A DNA stretch of 64,000 nt from Aurantiacibacter poecillastricola (GCF_030730945.1 NZ_JAVAMS010000003.1:62001-126000), one strand, 5' to 3'; counted from the stretch's first letter, positions 15,783 to 24,479 are shown. Notes: generated from the sequence alone by a model not told the origin. Numbers and translations are program-made.

Positions 15783-17917
15783 CGCGTTTCCTCCTCGGCG
15801 GCACGGCGCCCCGCTTCGCTCAGCACATAGGCGCGGATCGCCTCGGACTGTTCGGCGTCGATCCACGGGGCGAAGCTGATCATGCCATTATCCGACAAGA
15901 GCCCGTCCATGACGACAGCGTTCCACGCATCGGCATCGGTCGCATAGACGCTGCGCATCAGGTTCGGATTGACCGGCCCGTTATGGCAGATTGTGCAGAA
16001 GCCGAGATAGGCCTGCTGGCCCGTCGCAATGGTTTCGGCGCTGAATGTCTCGCCGGTCGAGACATAGGGCGGCGGCACGTGCGGGGGGAGGGGCGTGTAA
16101 CCCGCATCGCCGTCCAGCTTGAAGACGAACAGCATGCCGTTGGGCGGCGGGCGGCGCATCCAGTCGGACTGGCTTGCCATGCCCATCGAGCCGCCATAGC
16201 CAGCGACGATGGCGACATACTGCGTGCCCTCCACCGCGTAGGAGATGCCGCCGGCCACGATCCCGCGCTGTCCATCGAAGCTCCACAGATGTTCGCCGTC
16301 GCGCGCGTCATAGGCGTTGAACGTGCCATCGGGCAGGCCCTGGAAGACGAGGTTGCCCGCCGTCGCCAGCGTGCCGCCATTCCACGGCCAGTCGCGCTCG
16401 ATGCTCCAGCGCGCCTCCTGCGCCACCGGGTCCCAGGCCAGCAGAGTGCCCTTGGTGTTGGCGGTGACGTAAGCGCGGCGCGCTTCGGGCGTATCGCCGG
16501 GCACCAGTCCCTCGGGCGGGGTGAGGAAGATGACGCCGGTGTTCCAGCGCCCGATATTTCGCGTGTAATCCACATCGTCCATGTAAGCAGACGGGGTCTG
16601 CATGGCGGGGATGTAGACGAGGCCCGTCTGCGGCGAATAGCTCATCGGGTGATAGGCATGCGCGCCAAGCCCGCTTGGGGTGACGAGATAAGGCGCATCG
16701 GCAAAACGCGCCTCGGGAATTTCCACCGGGCGGCCCGTTTCCATGTCGATCCGCTCGGCCCAGTTCTGCTGTGCGTAGGGTTCCGCGCTCAGCAGCGTGC
16801 CGTCACGCCGGTCGAGGATGTAGAAGAAGCCGTTCTTGGGGGCTTGCATCACGACAGGCACGCTCTCGCCGCCGATGTCCATATCGGTCAGCGTCATCTG
16901 CTGGGTGGCGGTAAAGTCCCACGTCTCGCCGGGGTTCTGCTGGTAGTGCCAGTTATAGACCCCGGTATCGGGGTCGAGCGAGAGGATGGAGGCGAGGAAG
17001 AGATTGTCGCCCTCGCCATTGCTGCGCGCGCGGTGATTCCAGGGCGAACCATTGCCGACGCCAATCAGCAGTTGGTCGAGCTCGGCATCGTAGACGATCG
17101 AATCCCACACCGTACCGCCGCCGCCCATTTCCCACCATTCGCCCGCCCATGTGTCGGTGGCGAACTGCTCGAATACGGCATCGGACGCCGCGCCGTCGGG
17201 GCCATCGGCAGGGTTGCCCGGCACGGTGTAGAAGCGCCACACCTGCTCGCCGGTATCTACGTCGTAGGCGCCGACATAGCCGCGCACGCCCAGCTCCGCG
17301 CCCGAATTGCCGATGATGACCTTGTCCTTCACCACGCGCGGCGCGCTGGTGATGGTGTAGGGCTGCGACTGGTCCACCGTAACGACGTCCCATACCTCCT
17401 CGCCGCTCGCGGCATCGAGCGCGACGAGCCGCCCGTCGATGGTTCCCACGAACACCTTGCCGTCCCACACCGCGACCCCGCGATTGACGACGTCGCAGCA
17501 AGTATGCGCGCCCTTCGCGCCATCGACTTCGGGATCGTAGAACCACAGCCGCTCGCCAGTTGCGGCATCGAGCGCCAGCACTTTCGACCACGCGGTGGAG
17601 ACATACATCACCCCGTCCACCACAATGGGCGTCGCTTCCTGCCCGCGATTGGTATCGAACTCCACCGCGAAGGCGAGGCCGAGCCGGTCCACGTTACCGG
17701 CGTCGATCTGGTCCAGCGGACTGAAGCGATCCTCGTTCCAGGTGCGGCCATGCACCAGCCAGTTGGCGGGATCGCTATCGGCGGCGAGCAGGCGCTCCTG
17801 CGTGACATGGCCCGCGCCGTGGTCGCTCGCCTGCAAGCTGCCAAAGGCCAGCGCGCCAAACGTCAATCCGACACCACCGAACGCGGAAAGGAAACGCCGT
17901 CCTGCCATGTATCCCAT
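15779..17917 (-). CDS. Type II quinohaemoprotein alcohol dehydrogenase (PQQ propeller plus C-terminal cytochrome c)
   Basis: 712 residues from the ATG at 17917; ATG 17908 (MAGRRFLSAF) is an alternative. The N-terminus has a twin-arginine GRRFL before a hydrophobic stretch, so Tat export is possible, although PQQ-ADHs normally use Sec. Features: vicinal disulphide CC at 140-141, as in methanol/ethanol dehydrogenases; GNGSPWNHRARSNGEGDNLF with the probable catalytic Asp; NPGETWDFTATQ; and a C-terminal cytochrome c domain with CTICH at 641-645 and likely ligand Met679. It oxidises primary or secondary alcohols in the periplasm and passes electrons through its own haem to the nearby cytochrome c. 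It heads the PQQ-PQQ-VOC operon. Confidence 0.9.
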   Translation of the reverse strand: MGYMAGRRFLSAFGGVGLTFGALAFGSLQASDHGAGHVTQERLLAADSDPANWLVHGRTWNEDRFSPLDQIDAGNVDRLGLAFAVEFDTNRGQEATPIVVDGVMYVSTAWSKVLALDAATGERLWFYDPEVDGAKGAHTCCDVVNRGVAVWDGKVFVGTIDGRLVALDAASGEEVWDVVTVDQSQPYTITSAPRVVKDKVIIGNSGAELGVRGYVGAYDVDTGEQVWRFYTVPGNPADGPDGAASDAVFEQFATDTWAGEWWEMGGGGTVWDSIVYDAELDQLLIGVGNGSPWNHRARSNGEGDNLFLASILSLDPDTGVYNWHYQQNPGETWDFTATQQMTLTDMDIGGESVPVVMQAPKNGFFYILDRRDGTLLSAEPYAQQNWAERIDMETGRPVEIPEARFADAPYLVTPSGLGAHAYHPMSYSPQTGLVYIPAMQTPSAYMDDVDYTRNIGRWNTGVIFLTPPEGLVPGDTPEARRAYVTANTKGTLLAWDPVAQEARWSIERDWPWNGGTLATAGNLVFQGLPDGTFNAYDARDGEHLWSFDGQRGIVAGGISYAVEGTQYVAIVAGYGGSMGMASQSDWMRRPPPNGMLFVFKLDGDAGYTPLPPHVPPPYVSTGETFSAETIATGQQAYLGFCTICHNGPVNPNLMRSVYATDADAWNAVVMDGLLSDNGMISFAPWIDAEQSEAIRAYVLSEAGRRAAEEETR

Positions 17918-18020
17918 CTCTCCCTCGGATGCGCACCTGTTGGCCGGCTCGTCATCCTTCTGAGGCGGGAGACTATGGCCGAAGCACGCCCGTGTCCATC
18001 GGGCAAAGTCAATCGGTGGG

Positions 18021-18869
18021 TCAGCCGACGGGTCGCTGGTCCGGGCCGATTTCGATGACGACGTCGGCACGGCTCGGCATTTCCTCCAGCATGTGCAGCG
18101 TCAGCCGCTCGTAGTGAGCCAAGAAGCGTTCGAGCGCCGCTTCGTCCATCACTGCGCTGGCATCCGGATCGGCGGCGCGCAGCTTGTCCTCTTGCAGCGC
18201 GCGATTGCGGCGCACGGCGTCGAAATTCTCGACCTTCAGCATCACCAGCAGGTCGATCTGGTCGAACAGGCGGGCGTAATCCTCGGCCAGCCAGTGGTTG
18301 ACGAGGCTGCGCCAGATGCCGTCCGGGTCCTCGTCGCGTTCCAGTTCATTGACGGGCTCAGCGAGCGCGGCGGCATCCTGCGGCTTCGCGCCGACACACC
18401 AGCCTTCCAGCAGCAGCACATTGACAGGCCCGGTGATGCGTTCGCCCGATGCGGCGCGGTCGTCGGCCCCCTTGTCGAAGCGCGGTAGGTCGAAAGCGCG
18501 GCCTGCCAGCACGTTCTCGAAAATTCCAAGGCCCATGGCGATTGCATGTGTGCCGGGCACCCCGCGCGTGTCGAAGAGCGGATGGACGTCCTCGGCCAGC
18601 TTTCGCCGTTCGGCCTTCGTCAGGTAAAGATCGTCCAGCGAGAGAGTGATGGCGCGGATCTGCCGCCTCGCCAGCAGCACTTCGAGAAACTTGCACAGCG
18701 TGCTCTTGCCGGATCCTTGCGCGCCGTTGATTCCCACCACCAGCGGGGCTCGCCTCGCGGGAAATCGCGCGATGCGGGTAACAAGCGGCTTCCAGTGCTG
18801 CTCGACGACTTCGGCATAGTCCCTGGGCAGACCTTCGGCCTCGACCAACTCGGCAACGGGATCGCTCAT
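18021..18869 (-). CDS. D-glycerate 3-kinase (GLYK type, P-loop kinase)
   Basis: 282 residues, cytoplasmic. The Walker A motif GAQGSGKST (about 50-58) opens a uridine-kinase-like P-loop fold, followed by LSLDDLYLTKAER and LLLEGWCVGAKP, which are signatures of the plant/yeast-type glycerate kinase family. Expected reaction: glycerate + ATP to 3-phosphoglycerate. Its start overlaps the stop of the hydroxyacid dehydrogenase (ATGA), which would supply glycerate from hydroxypyruvate or tartronate semialdehyde, so the pair forms a short route from C2/C3 hydroxyacids to glycolysis. A related family without proven substrate cannot be excluded. Confidence 0.83.
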   Translation of the reverse strand: MSDPVAELVEAEGLPRDYAEVVEQHWKPLVTRIARFPARRAPLVVGINGAQGSGKSTLCKFLEVLLARRQIRAITLSLDDLYLTKAERRKLAEDVHPLFDTRGVPGTHAIAMGLGIFENVLAGRAFDLPRFDKGADDRAASGERITGPVNVLLLEGWCVGAKPQDAAALAEPVNELERDEDPDGIWRSLVNHWLAEDYARLFDQIDLLVMLKVENFDAVRRNRALQEDKLRAADPDASAVMDEAALERFLAHYERLTLHMLEEMPSRADVVIEIGPDQRPVG

Positions 18870-19831
18870 GCCACGCGGTCCGGCAGGTCCTCGCCCTTGG
18901 CAAAAGCCTCGATATTGGCAAGCGCGCGCATGCCCATCGCCTCGCGCGTTTCGGCATTGGCGCTGCCCAGGTGCGGCAGCAGGACCACGTTTTCGAGGCC
19001 CAGCAGCGCTTCGGGCACTTGCGGCTCGCGCGGATAGACATCGAGCCCCGCGCCAGCGAGGTGGCCGGATCTCAGCGCCTCGGCCAGCGCATCATGGTCG
19101 ACCACGCCGCCACGCGCGGTGTTGATGAGGTAGCTGCCTTGCTTCATCGCGGTGAGCGCCCTGGCATCGATCAGGTTGGCGGTGTCATCGCCGCCTGGCA
19201 CATGCAGCGAGACGAAATCGGACTTCGCCAGCAGGTCTTGGAGGTCGGAGCAATATTCGGCGTTCAGGGCTTCGGCTTCCGGCTTGGGTTCACGCGCGAA
19301 ATAGGCGATTGTCATGCCGAAGCCGCGATGCGCGCGCTCCGCGGTCGCCTGACCGATCCGCCCGAAGCCGACAACGCCTAGCACCTTGCCCTTCAGCGCG
19401 CTGCCGACGAGATGGGTAGGCCGCCACCCGCTCCAGTTCCCGGCGCGCAGTTCGCGCTCTCCCTCGCCAGCGCGCCGTGCCGCCATCAGGATCAGCGTCA
19501 GCGCAAGATCGGCGGTGGCATCGGTCAGCACGCCCGGGGTGTTGGTAACGGCGATACCTTTGGCCTTCGCGGCATCAAGATCGATGTGATCGAAACCGAC
19601 TCCATAATTGGCGATCAACTTCACCCGGTCGCCGCCCGCAATGACCTCCTCGTTGATTCGGTCCGAAACGGTGGGCGCGAGAACGTCGAACTCCTCCATC
19701 GCCTTTGCAAGCCCCACCTGGGTCATCGGGGTGTCATCCCGGTTCACAACTATGTCCCATCGCTCCCCAAGTGCGCACTCCACGGCCTCGGGCCAGCGGC
19801 GAGTGACAAGGACGCGCAGGGGCCGCATCAC
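18866..19831 (-). CDS. D-2-hydroxyacid dehydrogenase (glyoxylate/hydroxypyruvate reductase type)
   Basis: 321 residues if started at the GTG at 19831 (GTGA overlap with the preceding stop), or one shorter from the ATG at 19828. Typical D-isomer 2-hydroxyacid dehydrogenase layout: Rossmann motif GVVGFGRIG (about 153-161) in the C-terminal-inserted NAD domain, catalytic Arg in NTARGG, Glu in YPREP and His in LLPHLGSA. The NYGVGFDHID segment is also standard. It should reduce glyoxylate or hydroxypyruvate with NAD(P)H. The substrate is inferred from the adjacent glycerate kinase. Confidence 0.88.
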   Translation of the reverse strand: MMRPLRVLVTRRWPEAVECALGERWDIVVNRDDTPMTQVGLAKAMEEFDVLAPTVSDRINEEVIAGGDRVKLIANYGVGFDHIDLDAAKAKGIAVTNTPGVLTDATADLALTLILMAARRAGEGERELRAGNWSGWRPTHLVGSALKGKVLGVVGFGRIGQATAERAHRGFGMTIAYFAREPKPEAEALNAEYCSDLQDLLAKSDFVSLHVPGGDDTANLIDARALTAMKQGSYLINTARGGVVDHDALAEALRSGHLAGAGLDVYPREPQVPEALLGLENVVLLPHLGSANAETREAMGMRALANIEAFAKGEDLPDRVA

Positions 19832-20655
19832 GTCGGCTCGCCGATCATTTTCGTCTCCGCACTGGTCGAGGCCGGGCCCGTGTTGCGCTTGAAGATCCCG
19901 CCCTTGCCGGCTTCCCGTACGAACAGGTCAGGGTCGCCCTCGCGCTGCTCAAGACCGAAGATTGGGAACAGGCCGGGATGCTCGCCCAAGCCGCCGTAAA
20001 GGGCGCATACCCGCTTGTACCAGGGCCGTAGCGGATCGTCCGCAGCAAGGGCCGGAGTCTGCGCCAGCGAGGCGAGCCAGAGGAAGCTGCCGATGATACG
20101 GTAATCGGCGTAATTCGGCGCGTTTCCGCCGAGAAAATCGCTGCTGCGCAAGGCGAGGCGCAGCGGCTCCAGCGCGGCGGAGATGGCAGGCAGGCGATCC
20201 TCGCGCCCGGCCTGGATATCCTCGAGGGGACCGCCCAGCATCAACGCGCGGGACCTGGTAACGTAATCCTTGTCGCGCTCGAAACATACATCGCGATAGT
20301 CGGCGCAGTAACAATGCATCCAAGGCCCGACGGCAGCGCCCCAGAACCACGCGTCGAGCGCTTTAAGCATTGTCGCCACGCTCTCGTGCGGAATGAGCGG
20401 CGGTGCGTCGGGATAGGTCTCGTCGAGATATTCCACGATACCCCAGCTATCGAGCACCCATTTGCCTTCATCGACGATGGCGGGCAGTCGCTCCGTCTTG
20501 CCGCCGGTACGATCCATGATGCCGGTGAACCCCCCCTCGACGATATCGAGCTCCAGCCCCTTGTGCCTCACGGCGAACTTGGTGGCCCAGACAAAGGGAC
20601 TGATCGTCGCCCCCGTGGAAACCTGCAGATCGTAGAAGGTGACACTCTTTCCCAT
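19828..20655 (-). CDS. LigE-type glutathione S-transferase (beta-etherase homologue)
   Basis: 275 residues. The whole chain matches, in my memory, the LigE/LigP beta-etherases of lignin-degrading sphingomonads: ITFYDLQ-like N-terminus, TISPFVWATKFAVRHKG with the conserved Ser, GGFTGIMDRTGGKTERLP, WVLDSWGIVEYLDETYPD, the AVGPW helix, EDIQAGREDRLP, GGNAPNYADY and a GLGEHPGLFPIFGL stretch near the end. LigE enzymes cleave the beta-aryl ether of lignin-type dimers with glutathione. Length is like LigE. It heads a coupled operon with the hydroxyacid reductase and glycerate kinase, not the usual ligDFEG set, so the natural substrate may differ (another aryl ether or an aromatic side-chain donor). 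A 12-bp palindrome lies upstream. Confidence 0.85.
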   Translation of the reverse strand: MGKSVTFYDLQVSTGATISPFVWATKFAVRHKGLELDIVEGGFTGIMDRTGGKTERLPAIVDEGKWVLDSWGIVEYLDETYPDAPPLIPHESVATMLKALDAWFWGAAVGPWMHCYCADYRDVCFERDKDYVTRSRALMLGGPLEDIQAGREDRLPAISAALEPLRLALRSSDFLGGNAPNYADYRIIGSFLWLASLAQTPALAADDPLRPWYKRVCALYGGLGEHPGLFPIFGLEQREGDPDLFVREAGKGGIFKRNTGPASTSAETKMIGEPT

Positions 20656-20724
20656 GGTCCTGTCCCGCGCTCGTTGATTTTGTCCCTGCTATCGTTTCCT
20701 GGTGGAAAGGCAAAGCGCAAGACA

Positions 20725-20736
20725 TGACCGCGGTCA
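20725..20736. promoter_or_regulatory. Perfect 12-bp palindrome TGACCGCGGTCA, candidate operator
   Basis: It lies in the 174-base gap between the ketopantoate-reductase-like gene and the LigE-like gene, about 70 bases before the latter's start codon. Perfect dyad symmetry in a promoter region suggests a dimeric repressor or activator site. No regulator gene is adjacent, so the binding protein is unknown. Confidence 0.45.
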
Positions 20737-20829
20737 AACTTGGCGAGCTTTTCGCTTCGACTGCGGCACTGGAAACCGCGAGTTACGAACGAAGTCACCG
20801 CCAATGCTTTTCCAGCACCCACCGGCGCG

Positions 20830-21756
20830 TCAGAGCGCCGTCGCCAGCTTCGCTTCCTCTAGTTTGACGAGACGCCACAAGGTCTGCGTAACCGGCACAT
20901 CCATCCCTTTCGCCTTTGCCGCTTCGACGATCGCTCCGCTGATGGCATCGATCTCGGTGCGCCGGCCCGCCTTGATATCCTGCAACATGCTCGCTTCGTG
21001 GTCGGCATGGTCGGTCATGCTGGTTCGCGTGAGGTCGTGGATTGGCTGCGCGTCGATCATTAACCCGTTTGCCTGCGCGGCGGCGACCCCTTCTTCCACC
21101 ACGGCGTGGATTGTGGCGAGCGCCTCGTCATGCGCGCCCAGGAAGCCGGGCGTGCGCAGGGTGAGGGCGCATAGCGGGTTCATCGCGGCATTGAAGATGG
21201 CTTTCGACCATATGGCGGCATGAATTTGCGGATCGAGAACGGTCTCAAGCCCGCCTTCGCTAAGCAACGCTGCGACCCGCTCGGCCATCGCGGTATCGCT
21301 GCCGAAGGCCGGATAGAGCTTCGAATACCCCTCGCCATGGCTGCGAATATGACCGGGACCGACGAGGTCGGAGGGCAGCATGCTAGCACCCACCATCACG
21401 CGATCTTCGGATACGAAACCGGCCAGGCGGCGATCGTTGCCAAGGCCGTTCTGCAGGCTAAGCAAGTGCGTGTCTTCACCGATGGCGGATACGATACCTT
21501 CGAGCGCGGCTTGCGTATGGAAGGTCTTGGTGAAAACCATGACAAGGTCGAAGCGTTCCGAGATTTCGGATGGCACGGCCGCCCGGATCGACAGTGTCTC
21601 GCTGCCGCCACGCAGATCCAGCTTGAGACCGCCCGCGTTGATGGCATCGACATGGTCTGCATTCACATCAACCAGTACCACATCGGCCTCGGCCCGGTGG
21701 AAAGCTGCCCCAAACAGGCATCCCATTGCGCCCGAGCCGAGTACCGCGACCTTCAC
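20830..21756 (-). CDS. Ketopantoate reductase family protein
   Basis: 308 residues, cytoplasmic. N-terminal NAD(P) motif GSGAMGCLFG (7-16), the KTFHT segment after strand 4 (catalytic Lys in ketopantoate reductases), LLSLQNGLGND, and the C-terminal helical domain with WSKAIFNAAMNPL (Lys and Asn as in PanE) and TSMTDHADHEASMLQDIKAGRRTEID. All PanE residues appear present, so 2-dehydropantoate 2-reductase is plausible. Several family members have other 2-oxoacid substrates, so no symbol is given. The ATG overlaps the stop of the NUDIX gene (ATGA). Confidence 0.85.
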   Translation of the reverse strand: MKVAVLGSGAMGCLFGAAFHRAEADVVLVDVNADHVDAINAGGLKLDLRGGSETLSIRAAVPSEISERFDLVMVFTKTFHTQAALEGIVSAIGEDTHLLSLQNGLGNDRRLAGFVSEDRVMVGASMLPSDLVGPGHIRSHGEGYSKLYPAFGSDTAMAERVAALLSEGGLETVLDPQIHAAIWSKAIFNAAMNPLCALTLRTPGFLGAHDEALATIHAVVEEGVAAAQANGLMIDAQPIHDLTRTSMTDHADHEASMLQDIKAGRRTEIDAISGAIVEAAKAKGMDVPVTQTLWRLVKLEEAKLATAL

Positions 21757-22298
21757 GAAACCTCGCCCAGCAAGTGTGGACCGAGCGCCAGCAACATCCG
21801 GGTATCGATCCCGATGCCTCGCGAGCGAAAATCGGCGATCACTTGCGTGAAGTCGGCGAGTTTCACCCGGTGGACGGTAATGTATTCGCTATCGGTACCA
21901 CCGCCGTCGGAGATCTTCTCGAGCCCGGTCGCCTTGAAGAGCGTGAATCCTTCGCTCACCATTCCGGGGCTGGAGAAGAATTCGCCGCAATTCTCCCAGT
22001 GGGCAGCGCGGTAACCGGTTTCTTCCTCCAGTTCGCGGGTGGCAGCGCTGAAGGGATCGTCATTCTCCCCGCCTTCGTCATCGCCGATAAGGCCCGCAGG
22101 AAGCTCGAGGCAGCGTTTCCCCAGCGGCACGCGGTATTGTTCCACCAGGATGATATGGCCGTCCTCGATGGCCAGGATCACGGCCGCGCGGATATCGCGG
22201 GCGCGGGCTGCGTATTCCCAGCGACCGCGTTTCTTGGCGATGATCCAGTCGCCCTTCCAGGCGATCTCTTCGGGCGCGTCGGCGTCTGGCGTGCTCAT
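21753..22298 (-). CDS. NUDIX hydrolase, ADP-ribose pyrophosphatase type
   Basis: 181 residues. The NUDIX box is recognisable as GLIGDDEGG, then a short insertion (ENDDPF), then AATRELEEETGY, with the metal-binding REXXEE core intact. An LVEQYRVPLGKRCLELPAG lead-in is typical of ADP-ribose/NDP-sugar pyrophosphatases. It probably hydrolyses ADP-ribose or a related nucleoside diphosphate in the cytoplasm. It is coupled by ATGA overlap to the ketopantoate-reductase-like gene. Confidence 0.88.
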   Translation of the reverse strand: MSTPDADAPEEIAWKGDWIIAKKRGRWEYAARARDIRAAVILAIEDGHIILVEQYRVPLGKRCLELPAGLIGDDEGGENDDPFSAATRELEEETGYRAAHWENCGEFFSSPGMVSEGFTLFKATGLEKISDGGGTDSEYITVHRVKLADFTQVIADFRSRGIGIDTRMLLALGPHLLGEVS

Positions 22299-22320
22299 GG
22301 AAGAGGGCGCTATCCGAGGC

Positions 22321-22995
22321 TTAGAGTTCGATCAAGCGATCCGGCAGTTCGTTCCTGTCGTCGTCACGCCGCGGGAAATGCGGAGCAAGCACTGCGCCCA
22401 CGTCGCGCACTCCGGCGGCGATACCCTCTGCGATGCAGCCCTTGCGGATTTCAACGAGCATGTCGGCCATCGCCTCGCCCCACACTTCGGGTTCGACCTT
22501 TTCGTGGATCGGCTCGTCCGCGACGATCTCGGCGCGGTGTTCCTGCATGGAAAGATATAGCAGCACGCCGGTCCGACCATGGGTGCGTCCGTCCGCGCCA
22601 ACCTTGAAATGCCGGATGGCCCGATCCCGCACGCGCTGCTCTTTCACCGGGCCGGGCACGAGGGCGAGGCGGATCGCCGGGACGAGCTGGATGAGCCACA
22701 TCGCGACGAAGGTAACAAGGCCCAGCGCGATGGTCATGGTGGCGGTTTCGCCGGTTGTCCATTCATGCTCCCAGCCGCCAACGAGCCTGTCCCAGAAATC
22801 CAGGAAGGGGGCGGGGAGCGCAGCAAAGATGCTCATGACAGTGAAAGCTATCGCGGCCGCCCAGACGAGTGCGACGTCGTGATATCCATCGGATGTTTCC
22901 GCAAGCACCGGCACGATCTCGCCGCTGGTGGAGAGTTCTGCCTCCGCCACCGCGTCCGAAACGATGCGGTGACCCCGGTCGTCGAGAATGGGCAT
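22321..22995 (-). CDS. TPM-domain membrane protein
   Basis: 224 residues from the ATG at 22995; a longer frame reads through the Gly-rich end of the previous gene and is not credible. N-terminal TPM-like segment (ILDDRGHRIVSDAVAEAELSTSGEIVPVLA), two central membrane helices (about 45-70 and 88-112), then a C-terminal TPM-type portion with TGVLLYLSMQEHRAEIVAD. It lies one base after the stop of another TPM protein and belongs to the LemA-TPM-TPM operon. These operons are common and the proteins are thought to act at the membrane, possibly in photosystem or protein maintenance elsewhere; the bacterial role is unknown. Confidence 0.83.
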   Translation of the reverse strand: MPILDDRGHRIVSDAVAEAELSTSGEIVPVLAETSDGYHDVALVWAAAIAFTVMSIFAALPAPFLDFWDRLVGGWEHEWTTGETATMTIALGLVTFVAMWLIQLVPAIRLALVPGPVKEQRVRDRAIRHFKVGADGRTHGRTGVLLYLSMQEHRAEIVADEPIHEKVEPEVWGEAMADMLVEIRKGCIAEGIAAGVRDVGAVLAPHFPRRDDDRNELPDRLIEL

Positions 22996-22996
22996 G

Positions 22997-23842
22997 CTAC
23001 CAGCCTCCCGAGGCGCCGCCGCCCCCGAAAGAACCCCCGCCACCGCCAAAGCCGCCGCCACCTCCGAAGCCGCCACCGCCGCCCCAGCCGCCGCCACCGC
23101 CGCCGTCAATGCCTCGAGCTATGGCCTTGCCCGCTTCCCAGAGCATGATGTCACCCACCACGCCGCCGACACCGCCGCGGCGATAGCGCCTGCGCCGCCC
23201 TCCGCCGAGCATCGGAAGGACGAAAAAGAAAAAGATGAAGCCCAGCCAGATGATAGTGCCAATGGGAAAGCCGCCATCGCTCTGCCTTTCCTGGCTGGCC
23301 TGCTGAGCGACCTGCGCGGCCTGTTCGGGCGGTAGCTCGAGTTGCTCGATGATCTGATCGACGCCCCACTGGATACCTTGCGAATAGTCGCCGTCGCGGA
23401 AGAAGGGCTTCATCCCTTCCACATATTCGAAGGCAAGTCCGTCCGGTATGATACCCTCGAGACCGTAGCCGACTTCCACCCGCATGCGCCGTTCGTTCGG
23501 GGCGACGAGCAGGATAATGCCATCGTCGTTCTCGGCATCGCCGAGGCCCCATTCGCGGCCCAGTTGGTAGCCGTAATCGGCAATGTCGTAGCCATCGAGG
23601 CTATCGACGGTGGCGACCACGAACTGGCGCTGGTTGCGTTCCTCGAACTCGTCGAGCGTCTGGGTCAGCTGCGCCTCGACCTGGGGGTCGATGATGTTCG
23701 CCTCGTCAAGGACGGGCGCGGTTCCGCGCTCTGGGAAGGAGGGCTGCGCGGCGGCAAGGCTCGCCCAGCACAGCGCCGCGAGGACACCGAGCAGGACAGC
23801 GATGTGCCGCGCGAGCGGAAACCTGGCGCTTGCGAGGATCAC
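22997..23842 (-). CDS. TPM-domain protein with Gly-rich tail (YgcG type)
   Basis: 281 residues. Signal peptide about 1-32, TPM domain 40-165 (LDEANIIDPQVEAQLTQ, FVVATVDSLDG, GIILLVAPNERRMRVEVGYGLEG), one membrane helix near 198-215 (TIIWLGFIFFFFVLP), an Arg-rich patch and a tail of repeated GGGGFGG units ending GGASGGW. Gly-rich C-termini are standard for this family. The start overlaps the stop of lemA (ATGA). The partner LemA lipoprotein and the second TPM protein suggest a common envelope complex, but the function is not settled. Confidence 0.88.
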   Translation of the reverse strand: MILASARFPLARHIAVLLGVLAALCWASLAAAQPSFPERGTAPVLDEANIIDPQVEAQLTQTLDEFEERNQRQFVVATVDSLDGYDIADYGYQLGREWGLGDAENDDGIILLVAPNERRMRVEVGYGLEGIIPDGLAFEYVEGMKPFFRDGDYSQGIQWGVDQIIEQLELPPEQAAQVAQQASQERQSDGGFPIGTIIWLGFIFFFFVLPMLGGGRRRRYRRGGVGGVVGDIMLWEAGKAIARGIDGGGGGGWGGGGGFGGGGGFGGGGGSFGGGGASGGW

Positions 23843-24444
23843 TCTTCGCGCATGTCGAGAGTGGGGGCGACTTCTGCGCCCTCGGTCACCGCTTCGTATG
23901 GCACCATCGGCTCAGCGCCGTGAATGATGTTCGCACCGATCGTGTCGGGGAAGGTGCGGATCGTGGTGTTATACTGGCGTACCGCCTCGTTGTAGTCGCG
24001 AATGGCCACCGCGATGCGGTTCTCCGTGCCTTCGAGTTGCGTCATGAAGCGCCCGAAATTGTCCTGGCTGCGCAGCTCGGGATACTGCTCCACAGAGACG
24101 AGCAGGCGCGACAGCGCGCTGCCAAGCTCGTTTTGAGCCTGGCTGTAGCGCTGCATGGCCGCCGGATCGTTCAGGTCATCCTCGTCCAGCTGGATCTCGG
24201 GGCGGGTCGCGGAGGCGCGCGCCTCGATCACGGCGTTCAGCGTCTCACGCTCCTGCTCGGCGGAACTCATGACGATCTCCTGCAGGTTCGGGATCAGGTT
24301 GGCGCGGCGCTGGAACTGGGCTTCCACGTCCGCCCAGCGGGCGTTTGCAGTCTCCTCCGCCGCGGGCACCGAATTGATGCCGCAAGACGCCAGCAGGGCG
24401 CTGCCAACGATGAGCGTGGCAACCTTGGCCAGACCTTTGAACAT
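23839..24444 (-). CDS. lemA: LemA-family lipoprotein
   Basis: 201 residues from the ATG at 24444. Lipobox LLASC (about 17-21) after a hydrophobic helix, then the LemA coiled-coil core: RWADVEAQFQRRANLIPNL, ETLNAVIEARASAT and NRIAVAIRDYNEAVRQYNTTIRTFP. First gene of the operon with two TPM proteins, the usual gene neighbourhood. A promoter is visible directly upstream (24480-24507). LemA proteins sit in the membrane by their N-terminus; their biochemical role is not known. Confidence 0.92.
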   Translation of the reverse strand: MFKGLAKVATLIVGSALLASCGINSVPAAEETANARWADVEAQFQRRANLIPNLQEIVMSSAEQERETLNAVIEARASATRPEIQLDEDDLNDPAAMQRYSQAQNELGSALSRLLVSVEQYPELRSQDNFGRFMTQLEGTENRIAVAIRDYNEAVRQYNTTIRTFPDTIGANIIHGAEPMVPYEAVTEGAEVAPTLDMREE

Positions 24445-24479
24445 TCCCGTAATTCCTCCAGTGTTCGTGGTGTGTTGTT

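Noticed and set aside
23005-23105. Short-period repeat with regular GGC units, at first like a repeat array
   Set aside because: It encodes the Gly-rich tail of the TPM protein; no CRISPR-like spacers.
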